22,685 bases of DNA from an uncultured Devosia sp. (GTDB lineage: Bacteria; Pseudomonadota; Alphaproteobacteria; Rhizobiales; Devosiaceae): NCBI RefSeq assembly GCF_946479885.1, contig NZ_CAMLHM010000057.1, positions 1 through 22,685 of the forward strand. Reading direction: 5' to 3'. The translations under genes and the position numbers were made by a program. Below the pieces are notes generated by a model, which saw nothing but the letters and a program-made list of their open reading frames with translations, was not told the DNA's origin and searched no databases. Numbering within the stretch: the stretch's first letter is position 1; each line of letters begins with the position of its first letter. This document shows positions 1 to 6,775 of this stretch, one piece after another.

Positions 1-2
1 GG

Positions 3-22
3 ATTCCGGCCTGCGCCGGAAT
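3..22. repeat. Short palindromic repeat (ATTCCGGC hairpin)
   Basis: An 8-bp perfect stem (ATTCCGGC at 3-10, GCCGGAAT at 15-22) encloses a CTGC loop. This resembles the short dispersed intergenic hairpins common in alphaproteobacterial genomes; that family link is from memory. It lies beyond the 3' end of the permease gene and is not followed by a T-tract on either strand, so it is more likely a repeat than a terminator. Confidence 0.5.
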
Positions 23-38
23 GACATCGTGTTTGTAA

Positions 39-61
39 GGGCGCGGCGGGAAACCGCGCCC
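39..61 (-). terminator. Probable terminator hairpin of the permease transcript
   Basis: An 8-bp GC-rich stem (GGGCGCGG at 39-46 pairing with CCGCGCCC at 54-61) with a 7-base loop begins 7 bases past the permease stop codon. On the minus strand it is followed only by TTAC, so the U-tract is weak. It may act as a weak intrinsic terminator or as a 3' stabilising hairpin. Confidence 0.45.
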
Positions 62-68
62 CTAGTCC

Positions 69-1559
69 TTACGCCTTGTGTTCGAGCGCGAACTCTTCTT
101 CGGGCGACATGATCAGCTTATGACGACCGATGACGGCGAAGTAGACGACGCCCACGGCGCACCACAGCACCACCCAGATGACACCCTTGAAGAAGTTGGG
201 GTCCTGCATCTGGTAGAACAGCGTCACCGCCGCGATGATGATGGTGAGCACGGCGCCGGGAATGCCGAGCGGCGACTTGAACGGGCGCTCGATATTGGGC
301 TGGTTGCGGCGCAGGATGATGAAGCTCAGGGCCTGCATGATGTAGCTCAGCATGGCGCCGAACACGGCCATGTTGAGCAGTACCGACCCGATGATGGCAC
401 CGCCATCACCGGCTCCCAGCGAGAACCAGATGATCAGCATCACGGCGAGGCCCAGCAGGGCACCCGCGATCATGGCGACATGCGGGGTCTTGTACTTGGG
501 ATGCGTCACCGACAGCGCCGACGGGAAGTAACCGGCGCGGCTGAGCGAATAGACCTGACGGCCCTGCGCATAGAGGATGGTGTGGAACGAGGCGATGAGC
601 CCCGTCAAAGCCACGATGCCCAGCACGGTCGCGCCGGCATCGCCGTAGATGGCGCGGAAACCGTCAAGCAGTGGCTCCAGCGAGGAGCCGAGCGCAAACG
701 AGCCAATGCCCATGACCGACGGATTGAGCAGCACGATCATGAAGGCCGAGAGGACCAGCGTGGCGAAGCCAAGCAGGATGCCGCGCGGCAGGTCGCGCTT
801 GGGATCGACCGATTCTTCGGCGGCCAACGGCACCTGCTCGATGGCAAGGAACAGCCAGACGGCGAAGGGCAGCGTGGCGAGAACACCCTGCCAGCCAAAG
901 GGGAACCAGGAGCCGTTACCCTCGGGCAGCTCGATGGCCTTGCCATCTTCGCCGACACCGATATTGAGCGCCCAGCGGCCGAAATCCATATGGGTGATCG
1001 CCGAGATCCAGAACACCACCAGCACGGCCAGTGAGATCAGGGTGACGATCAGCGTCACCTTGTAGGAGAGTGCCACCCCATAGATGTTGAGGGCGAGGAA
1101 GAGCGCGTAGAACACGATCCACAGGATGGGATAAAGCGAGGTATCCATGCCGGTGATCGAGCCGAAATAGCCCGAGATGAAGGTCACGATCACAGCCGGA
1201 GTGAGAACGTATTCGACGTTCTCGAACAGGCCCGTGATGAAGCCGCCCCAGGGGCCCATTGACGTTCGGGCAAAGGAATAGGCCGCGCCAGTATGGGGCA
1301 AAGCCGGGCTCATTTCGGCGATGGAGGAGACCAGGCCCGCATACATGACGGCGATAATGGCGCCTGCCACCAGCATGCCGCCCCAGCCGCCGGTCATGAA
1401 GCCGAAATTCCAGCCCGAGAAATGGCCGGAAATCACTGCGCCGACGCCCAGCGCCCACAGTGACCAGATGCCGGCATAGCGTTCGAGCCCGCGTTTTTCG
1501 AAATAGGATTTGTCGCGTGTCGCATAGGCGACACTGCCGACCTTGGTCGTCTCAGCCAT
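69..1559 (-). CDS. Ethanolamine-permease-like APC-family transporter
   Basis: This encodes an inner-membrane APC-superfamily permease of about 496 residues with roughly twelve hydrophobic segments. The N-terminal half carries stretches I associate with the ethanolamine permease (Eat) branch: RYAGIWSLWALGVGAVISG, SSIAEMSPALPHTGAAYSFA and MGPWGGFITGLFENVEYV. A related amino-acid or amine substrate is possible. The ATG at 1559 is preferred over an in-frame GTG at 1565 because AGGGGG lies 8 bases before the ATG but only about 2 before the GTG. It starts 34 bases after the upstream amidohydrolase-like gene on the same strand, so the two are probably co-transcribed. The divergent RpiR-type regulator is a candidate controller. 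The family call is firm, the substrate is not. Confidence 0.82.
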   Translation of the reverse strand: MAETTKVGSVAYATRDKSYFEKRGLERYAGIWSLWALGVGAVISGHFSGWNFGFMTGGWGGMLVAGAIIAVMYAGLVSSIAEMSPALPHTGAAYSFARTSMGPWGGFITGLFENVEYVLTPAVIVTFISGYFGSITGMDTSLYPILWIVFYALFLALNIYGVALSYKVTLIVTLISLAVLVVFWISAITHMDFGRWALNIGVGEDGKAIELPEGNGSWFPFGWQGVLATLPFAVWLFLAIEQVPLAAEESVDPKRDLPRGILLGFATLVLSAFMIVLLNPSVMGIGSFALGSSLEPLLDGFRAIYGDAGATVLGIVALTGLIASFHTILYAQGRQVYSLSRAGYFPSALSVTHPKYKTPHVAMIAGALLGLAVMLIIWFSLGAGDGGAIIGSVLLNMAVFGAMLSYIMQALSFIILRRNQPNIERPFKSPLGIPGAVLTIIIAAVTLFYQMQDPNFFKGVIWVVLWCAVGVVYFAVIGRHKLIMSPEEEFALEHKA

Positions 1560-1593
1560 AATCACGTCCCCCTGAAGTAGCCCACGGTTAAGT

Positions 1594-2364
1594 CTAGACT
1601 GCCATCGCCCCTTTGCGCGCGACCCGCGCCGTTTCGAGACAATGTGCCAGCCGGGTCGACCACAGGGTCACACCGGCAGGTTCGAGAATTTCGTCATTGC
1701 GGATTTCGATCATGGTGGCGTCCAGCCCGCGGCCGTCGCCATGCTTTTCGAGCGTCAGCGTCACGCCATGCAGCGCCGCATAGGGCTCATTCCAGCCCAC
1801 GTTGAGGCCGGGTTCGTCGGCCCGCAGCGTGTCGAATAGCGCCTTGGTATAGGCGGGATCGACGCCATGGATCAGCCCGATCGGCCAGGGCCGGGCCACG
1901 CCGTGATAGACCGGCGTGAACGAATGCATGCAGACCAGCACCGTTTCCTGGCCGGCATGGCGCCGCGCCTCGAGCAGCGTCTCGATGGAGGCGTGGTAGG
2001 GGCGGTGGAAATGGTCGACCCGGTACTGGCGCTCCTGGGCGTCGAGATTCTCATTGGCCGCGATGCGCGTGGTTTCCGACAGCGTCCAGATCAGGTCTGG
2101 CGCATCGAGGTCGCGGTTGCAGTCGATGATGAGGCGCGACACGGTGGACTGCACCAGCGGCGCGTCCAGCAGTTCGGAGAGCTTGCGGCTGACCGCCAGT
2201 GCACCGGGATCCCAGGCGATGTGGCTCAGCCGTTCGGTGTGCGTCAGGCCCAGGGTGCCATACTTTTCCGGCAGGCGGTTGCTGGCATGGTCGCACACGA
2301 TGACGAAGGGCGAATGCCCCCGCGCATTGGAAACCAGCACCGCCTTTTGTCCGCTAATGTCCAC
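1594..2364 (-). CDS. N-formylglutamate amidohydrolase-family protein
   Basis: A 256-residue cytoplasmic protein of the N-formylglutamate amidohydrolase (FGase, HutG-like) family, whose known members hydrolyse N-formylglutamate to glutamate and formate in histidine breakdown. Visible family features are CDHASNRLP near residues 24-32, a DPGA segment near 52-55, the IIDCNRDLDAPDLI block, and HSFTPVYHG in the middle. It starts with GTG at 2364, preceded by AGAGG four to five bases upstream. No other hut genes are present, so it may instead act on another N-acylated or formylated compound. It is the first gene of a likely two-gene operon with the permease and diverges from the RpiR-type regulator. 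Family assignment is good, substrate inferred. Confidence 0.8.
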   Translation of the reverse strand: MDISGQKAVLVSNARGHSPFVIVCDHASNRLPEKYGTLGLTHTERLSHIAWDPGALAVSRKLSELLDAPLVQSTVSRLIIDCNRDLDAPDLIWTLSETTRIAANENLDAQERQYRVDHFHRPYHASIETLLEARRHAGQETVLVCMHSFTPVYHGVARPWPIGLIHGVDPAYTKALFDTLRADEPGLNVGWNEPYAALHGVTLTLEKHGDGRGLDATMIEIRNDEILEPAGVTLWSTRLAHCLETARVARKGAMAV

Positions 2365-2430
2365 TTAGCCTCTACGCATCGCCGATTAACTTCTGTATCA
2401 GTAGTTCCATATTGGCGAAAACTGTCAATG

Positions 2431-2448
2431 CTGAAATCAGAAATTCAG
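2431..2448. promoter_or_regulatory. Imperfect dyad in the rpiR/amidohydrolase divergent promoter region
   Basis: CTGAA-N8-TTCAG lies in the 92-base gap between the two divergent start codons, just upstream of the regulator's ribosome-binding site. RpiR-family proteins bind dyads in such gaps, so this is a candidate autoregulatory site. Half-sites are only 5 bp, so chance occurrence is possible. Confidence 0.2.
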
Positions 2449-2456
2449 AGGGGCGT

Positions 2457-3290
2457 ATGGAGGGGAAGTCGGTCGCTGGGCGTATCCACGACGCGATTCA
2501 CCGGCTGACGGCAGCCGAAAAGCGGGCGGCGCGCGGCTTGTTGGGCTCCTATCCGACGCTGGGCCTGGCGCCGGTCGCCGAATTTGCCCAGCAGTCGGGC
2601 GCGAGTTCCGCCACCGTGCTGCGCTTCGTGGCCCAGCTCGGCTACAAATCCTATCCCGACTTTCAGCGCGCCTTGCGCGAGGAGCTGGAGGAGCGCTCCA
2701 AGTCGCCCTTGCAGCGCAGTCATTCCGCCACCGGCCAGCCGGCCGGGGACAAGAACTTCCTTGACCGCTTCGTTACCCAGGAGATCGAGAACCTGCGTGG
2801 CTCGGCATCGCTGATTCCCGCCTCCGAATTCGAGGACGTGTGCGAGCGGCTGGCCGATACCAGGGGTGCCTGCTGGCTGGCCGGCGGCCGATTCACCGAT
2901 TTTGTCGCCGGCTATATGGAGGCGCATCTGCGCCTGGTCCGGCAGGGGGTGCGTCGCCTGGATGGACGGGTCGCGACGCGCGCCGACCAGCTGATCGACG
3001 TCAAGCCGGGCGACGTCGCCATCATCTTCGATGTGCGGCGCTACGATCCCGGGCTGGTCGATGTCGCCATCGAACTCGCGGCGCGCCGCGCCCAGATCGT
3101 GCTTGTTACCGATGAGTGGATGAGCCCGGTGAGCCGCTTTGCCAAGCTGGTGCTGCCCTGCCGGACCGATATGGGGCGGACCTGGGATGCCAATGGCGCG
3201 CTGTTCACGGTCGTCGAAGCGGTGATCGCCCGGACGACGGAGCTGAGCTGGCCCACGGCGAGCAAGCGCATGGGCAGCATCGAAGGGTAG
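2457..3290 (+). CDS. MurR/RpiR-family transcriptional regulator
   Basis: A 277-residue regulator with an N-terminal RpiR helix-turn-helix domain (about residues 1-80; LTAAEKRAARGLL, VAEFAQQSGASSATVLRFVAQLG) and a C-terminal SIS sugar-isomerase-fold domain (about 120-240; ACWLAGGRFTDFVAGY, VKPGDVAIIFDVRRY). SIS domains in this family sense phosphorylated sugars or related small molecules. The ATG at 2457 is chosen over a TTG at 2412 because AGAGGGG sits just upstream of it. It is divergent from the amidohydrolase/permease pair, the usual arrangement for a local regulator, so it probably controls that operon. The effector cannot be read from sequence. Confidence 0.88.
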   Translation: MEGKSVAGRIHDAIHRLTAAEKRAARGLLGSYPTLGLAPVAEFAQQSGASSATVLRFVAQLGYKSYPDFQRALREELEERSKSPLQRSHSATGQPAGDKNFLDRFVTQEIENLRGSASLIPASEFEDVCERLADTRGACWLAGGRFTDFVAGYMEAHLRLVRQGVRRLDGRVATRADQLIDVKPGDVAIIFDVRRYDPGLVDVAIELAARRAQIVLVTDEWMSPVSRFAKLVLPCRTDMGRTWDANGALFTVVEAVIARTTELSWPTASKRMGSIEG

Positions 3291-3360
3291 GGGGGCGAAG
3301 GATATTTCGCGGCTAATGCGATGTCCTGGGTGGGATGAGTTCGTGCTCCGCCCCGATCTC

Positions 3361-4218
3361 TCAATCCGACTTCTTCAGCTTCAGGAAATCCTCGGCCTGG
3401 TAGGTGATCTTGGGGTCGACCTCGCCGATGGCCTTGTTGTCCTTGCCGGCATAGGTCAGCCGGTCCAGTACGGTCTGGATGACGTTGATGCGGCCGCGGC
3501 GCTTGTCGTTGGCGCGGATCACGGTCCAGGGCGCGTGCGCGCAATCGGTACGCTCGAGCATCTTGTCGCGAGCGACGGTATAGGCATCCCACTTGTGCAG
3601 CGCCTCGATATCGATGGGCGACAGCTTCCAGACTTTGAGCGGATCGTGGCGGCGATCATGGAAGCGCTTGAGCTGCATCTCGCGACCGATCGACAGCCAG
3701 AATTTGAACAGGTGAATGCCGTCGCGCGTGATGCGCTTCTCGAATTCGGGCGCTTCTTCGAGGAAATGCTCGGTCTGTTCGGGTGTGCAGAAACCCATGA
3801 CCTTCTCGACGCCCGCCCGGTTGTACCAGGAGCGGTCGAACAGCACCGTTTCGCCCGCCGCCGGGAACCAGTCGACATAGCGCTGGAAATACCACTGCGT
3901 GTGTTCGCGGTCGTTCGGCTTGGGCAGCGCGGCGATCAGGTTGTAGCGGGGATTGAGATTTTCGAGATAGGTCTTGATGGTGCCGCCCTTGCCGGCAGCA
4001 TCGCGGCCCTCGAACACGATCATGACGCGTTCGCCCGATGCAGCCAGATGCGCCTGCAGCAGCACAAGTTGCTTTTGCAGCGCATACATCTGCGCTTCAT
4101 AGATATCGCCATCCAGCTTATCCTCGTAAGGATAGCCGCCCGAGGCCATTGCGTGCTTCTTGATCGCCTTGGGCAGTTCGGGATTTTCGAGGTCGAAGCC
4201 ATCAAGGGGGTCGGTCAC
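3361..4218 (-). CDS. ppk2: Polyphosphate kinase 2 (PPK2) family
   Basis: A 285-residue cytoplasmic PPK2-family kinase, which transfers phosphate between polyphosphate and nucleotides (mainly nucleoside diphosphate phosphorylation in class I members). Motifs are intact: Walker A EGRDAAGKGG at about 70-79, Walker B region VLFDRSWYNRAGVE at about 125-138, and the lid segment KRFHDRRHDPLKVWKLSPID at about 184-203. Length fits a single-domain PPK2. The start is GTG at 4218 with GGAGAG seven bases upstream. It converges with the RpiR-type gene and diverges from the PhoR-like kinase 90 bases away, which places two phosphate-related genes back to back. Direction of catalysis and nucleotide preference cannot be decided here. 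Confidence 0.93.
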   Translation of the reverse strand: MTDPLDGFDLENPELPKAIKKHAMASGGYPYEDKLDGDIYEAQMYALQKQLVLLQAHLAASGERVMIVFEGRDAAGKGGTIKTYLENLNPRYNLIAALPKPNDREHTQWYFQRYVDWFPAAGETVLFDRSWYNRAGVEKVMGFCTPEQTEHFLEEAPEFEKRITRDGIHLFKFWLSIGREMQLKRFHDRRHDPLKVWKLSPIDIEALHKWDAYTVARDKMLERTDCAHAPWTVIRANDKRRGRINVIQTVLDRLTYAGKDNKAIGEVDPKITYQAEDFLKLKKSD

Positions 4219-4308
4219 TGGTGTCTCTCCGTTGTCATGTTCACCGTGCTATGAAGGCGCCCCCGCGCGCAAGGGGCCCCGCAACTGTCTGATTCCCAGA
4301 AGCAAAAT

Positions 4309-5589
4309 ATGGATGAGCTCCCCGCGACCCAAACTGTTTCTCCGCTGACGGTGGCGTGGGCACGCATCATCGCGCAGGGCAGCCTACTGGCCGGCATCTT
4401 CGGAATATTCGCGGCGCTCGTCCTGTTCGGGGAGATCGGCACGGTGGCCGCCATCGTCAGCTTCCTCGTGGTGCTGGCCGCTGTCGCCGTGTTGCCGGGC
4501 AGCACGATAACCGTCAGCAATGCCGTCGAACTGCCTGCCACCGAAAGTTCCGGTGACGACGCGGTTTTTGCCTTTGCCGACGCGCTGGCCGATCCATGCC
4601 TGGTGCTCGATCGCCGCAGCGTGGTGCGCCATGCCAATGCGGCGGCCCACCGACAGTTCCCGTCGGTCAACAATGGCAACCCGATTACCTTTTCCCTGCG
4701 CAATCCCGAACTGGTGGGGGCAATCGACCTGGTGCTGCGCAACGGCGCCGTCCGCACGGTCGAACTGCACGAGACCATTCCATCGGAGACCTGGGACAAG
4801 GTGGTGGTTTCCCCGTTGCGCCGGCCGGGCCGCGACTGGTTCGCCGACGACGACCGGCAATTGGTGGTGACGTTCCAGAGCCTCACCGAACTCAAGCGCG
4901 TCGAAGCGCTGCGCTCCGACTTCATCGCCAATGCCAGCCACGAATTGCGCACGCCGCTGGCGTCGCTGCGCGGCTTTATCGACACGCTGCTCGGGCCTGC
5001 GGCCAAGGATGCGGCGGCACGGGAGAAGTTTCTCGGCATCATGCGCGGCCAGGCCGAACGCATGAGCAAGCTGATCGATGACCTGTTGAGCTTGTCGCGC
5101 ATCGAGATGCACCAGCATGTGCGGCCCACCGGCAGCATCGACCTGGCGGCCCTGCTGCGCGAAGTGCGCGAGGGGCTGATGATGCAGGCCAAGGCCGCCG
5201 ACGTGGAAATCCGCCTCAGCCTGTTCGAGGGCCCCAGCGCCACGACCGGCGATCGCGGCCAGCTCTATGAGGTGTTCGAGAACCTGCTGGACAATGCGAT
5301 CAAGTATGGGGCGACCGGAAAGTTCGTCGAGGTGAGCCTGGCCCCGGCGGGCCGGCCCGGCTTCCAGCATCAGGTGACGGTCATAGACCATGGTCCGGGC
5401 GTCGAGCCCGAGCACGTGCCGCGCCTCACCGAGCGGTTCTATCGCATCGATGCCGATGCCAGCCGCAAGAAGAAGGGCACGGGCCTGGGCCTTGCCATCG
5501 TCAAGCACATCGTCAACCGCCATCGCGGCCAGCTCTCGTTCAAGAGCAAGCCGGGCGAAGGCATGCGGGTGGACGTGTTCCTGCCCTGA
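4309..5589 (+). CDS. phoR: PhoR-like sensor histidine kinase
   Basis: A 426-residue membrane sensor kinase. Two hydrophobic segments (about 17-40 and 44-63) anchor it, followed by a PAS-like region (about 85-195) and a HisKA domain with the phospho-acceptor H211 in ASHELRTPL. The HATPase domain has an N-box (NLLDNAIKYG, about 325-334), DHGPG (360-364) and GTGLGLAIVKH (390-400). The short periplasmic loop and PAS layout match PhoR, which senses phosphate status with the Pst/PhoU system and phosphorylates PhoB. No phoB, phoU or pst genes lie nearby in this window, so the partner is elsewhere or the kinase is a paralogue. The adjacent divergent ppk2 supports a phosphate role. The symbol is likely but not certain. 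Confidence 0.8.
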   Translation: MDELPATQTVSPLTVAWARIIAQGSLLAGIFGIFAALVLFGEIGTVAAIVSFLVVLAAVAVLPGSTITVSNAVELPATESSGDDAVFAFADALADPCLVLDRRSVVRHANAAAHRQFPSVNNGNPITFSLRNPELVGAIDLVLRNGAVRTVELHETIPSETWDKVVVSPLRRPGRDWFADDDRQLVVTFQSLTELKRVEALRSDFIANASHELRTPLASLRGFIDTLLGPAAKDAAAREKFLGIMRGQAERMSKLIDDLLSLSRIEMHQHVRPTGSIDLAALLREVREGLMMQAKAADVEIRLSLFEGPSATTGDRGQLYEVFENLLDNAIKYGATGKFVEVSLAPAGRPGFQHQVTVIDHGPGVEPEHVPRLTERFYRIDADASRKKKGTGLGLAIVKHIVNRHRGQLSFKSKPGEGMRVDVFLP

Positions 5590-5595
5590 CTCTTT

Positions 5596-5641
5596 CCTCT
5601 CCCGCTTGCGGGAGAGGGGGACCACGCGGAGCGTGGTGGAG
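5596..5641 (+). repeat. 46-bp dispersed palindromic repeat, left copy
   Basis: Two adjacent hairpins make up the unit: a 10-bp stem (CCTCTCCCGC-TT-GCGGGAGAGG, 5596-5617) and a 7-bp stem (ACCACGC-GGA-GCGTGGT, 5621-5637). It starts six bases after the phoR-like stop codon and could also end that transcript. It pairs with an inverted copy at 5713-5758. Confidence 0.75.
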
Positions 5642-5712
5642 CGGGGCGCCAAGAGCGCTGAAGCATGGTCTCTCAGAGGCTGGGGAAGCGGCATCGCGCA
5701 AGCGGCACCCCC

Positions 5713-5758
5713 CTCCACCACGCTATGCGTGGTCCCCCTCCCCCGCAGGCGGGGGAGG
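5713..5758 (-). repeat. 46-bp dispersed palindromic repeat, right inverted copy
   Basis: Read on the minus strand this matches 41 of 46 bases of the copy at 5596-5641. The substitutions preserve both hairpin stems (compensating C/G changes in the first stem, changes only in the loop of the second). The inverted pair with a 71-base spacer resembles a REP/BIME-type intergenic unit. Confidence 0.75.
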
Positions 5759-5781
5759 CACGCAAACCACACGCACTCAGC

Positions 5782-5810
5782 CAAACAAAAAGGGCGCCTT
5801 GCGGGCGCCC
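5782..5810 (-). terminator. Rho-independent terminator of gcrA
   Basis: On the minus strand, GGGCGCC (5804-5810) pairs with GGCGCCC (5792-5798) around a 5-base loop and is followed directly by TTTTTGTTTG. It lies 22 bases past the gcrA stop codon, the expected place and orientation for an intrinsic terminator. Confidence 0.85.
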
Positions 5811-5832
5811 TGTCTCGTTCGGTTCGCGGAGC

Positions 5833-6426
5833 CTAGCGCCGCTTCTTGTCGACCTGGTGATAGGCCCGGCGCGAGTGGAAATCACAATAGGGGCCGGTTT
5901 CCAGGCTATGCTGGCCGCAGAAGTAGAAATCCTTGCTGAGCGGGTCGCCGATCGGCCACTTGCAGGTGTGTTCGTTGAGCTGCAGCAGCGAGAGGCGCTT
6001 GTCTTCGGGGATGAAGAGCTCTGCCACGGCAGGCGCCACGTAGAGCTGCTGCTCCATTTCCGGATTATGCGCCAGCGCGGTGGCGCCGATCGACTGCGGC
6101 CGCGACGCCGACATCTGCGGGCGCGCTTTGGCGGCGCCGCCACCCATGCCGGTCATGCCGGCCGAGGGGCTGGCCACGCGGCGCGGTGCCGGACGGGCTG
6201 CGGGGCGGGCGCGCGGCGCCGAATTGGTTGGCTTGGCGCGCGCCGACAGCTTGAGCCGGTGGACCTTGCCGATCACGGCATTGCGGGTAACCCCTTCGCC
6301 CAATTCACCGGCGATCTGGCTGGCCGAGAGACCTTCCATCCAGAGCTTCTTCAAAGTCTCGACGCGCTCATCAGTCCAGCCCGCCGATTGTGCTCCTGAA
6401 ACCATCGTCAAAACAGAATCCTTCAT
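5833..6426 (-). CDS. gcrA: GcrA cell cycle regulator
   Basis: A 197-residue GcrA-family protein, the alphaproteobacterial cell-cycle regulator that works with sigma-70 RNA polymerase at promoters carrying CcrM-methylated GANTC sites. The N-terminal helix-turn-helix-like domain is clear at about residues 16-60 (AGWTDERVETLKKLWMEGLSASQIAGEL, then GVTRNAVIGKVHRLKLSA). An Ala/Pro/Arg-rich linker follows, then a C-terminal domain with KWPIGDP, FYFCGQ and YCDFHSRRAY, the RNA-polymerase-interacting part in studied members. Many homologues start close to the WTDERV motif, so the internal Met8 is an alternative start; no clear ribosome-binding site separates the choices. Its upstream region carries four GANTC sites and a CtrA-like box. 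Confidence 0.93.
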   Translation of the reverse strand: MKDSVLTMVSGAQSAGWTDERVETLKKLWMEGLSASQIAGELGEGVTRNAVIGKVHRLKLSARAKPTNSAPRARPAARPAPRRVASPSAGMTGMGGGAAKARPQMSASRPQSIGATALAHNPEMEQQLYVAPAVAELFIPEDKRLSLLQLNEHTCKWPIGDPLSKDFYFCGQHSLETGPYCDFHSRRAYHQVDKKRR

Positions 6427-6611
6427 TGCGCCGCCAAAATAGTCTTGGCAGCCATAAGCGCTAGGCGTCGTATGTCAGGTGGGTCCGCCACACGAGATAT
6501 CGTGTTCCCAATGGCACAGAGTTTACGACATCGGCGGAATCGGGATCAAGAGTCGGGGCAGACTTTCCCCGTAAATTCACTGGTTAAAATTGTCCTAACA
6601 ATCATCGAGTC
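6416..6611. promoter_or_regulatory. GANTC cluster and CtrA-like box upstream of gcrA
   Basis: GANTC methylation sites occur at 6416-6420, 6537-6541, 6550-6554 and 6607-6611, where about 0.8 would be expected by chance in 196 bases. A TTAA-N7-CTAA element at 6584-6598 differs by one base from the CtrA consensus TTAA-N7-TTAA. In Caulobacter-type cell-cycle circuits, CtrA and GANTC methylation regulate each other's genes and gcrA. These sites could serve gcrA (minus) or the argD side (plus). Confidence 0.45.
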
Positions 6612-6636
6612 AAATCAGGGACTTGGGCGGCGATCA

Positions 6637-6665
6637 TTGACTTAGCAGACGAAATTGGCCTAACT
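6637..6665 (+). promoter_or_regulatory. Candidate sigma-70 promoter for argD
   Basis: TTGACT at 6637-6642 is followed after 17 bases by CTAACT at 6660-6665. The spacing is ideal but the -10 is imperfect. It lies about 110 bases before argD and directly before the leader hairpin at 6675-6710. Confidence 0.4.
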
Positions 6666-6674
6666 CTGGCACCG

Positions 6675-6710
6675 AAACGCGCTGCGCAACGAGCGCGTTT
6701 TTGGTTTTTG
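6675..6710 (+). terminator. Terminator-like hairpin in the argD leader
   Basis: AAACGCGCT (6675-6683) pairs perfectly with AGCGCGTTT (6692-6700) around an 8-base loop, and the downstream arm runs into a TTGGTTTTTG tract. It points towards argD and sits 66 bases before its start codon. It could be an attenuator, a terminator of a short transcript, or a stabilising 5' hairpin, because the predicted start site falls almost at its base. Confidence 0.5.
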
Positions 6711-6775
6711 TGGCGGTATTGTCACGCTTCGCCGCTACCGTCATTTTTCAGCTCTCAAGAAGAAGGAAATAGTCC

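Noticed and set aside
78..1034. Long plus-strand open frame opposite the permease gene
   Set aside because: It is antisense to a clear membrane transporter, and its His/Asp/Arg-rich translation is typical of a shadow frame in high-GC DNA.
4219..4308. PHO box between ppk2 and the PhoR-like gene
   Set aside because: A single TTGTCAT near 4232 resembles a half-site, but the second half-site at the right spacing does not match.
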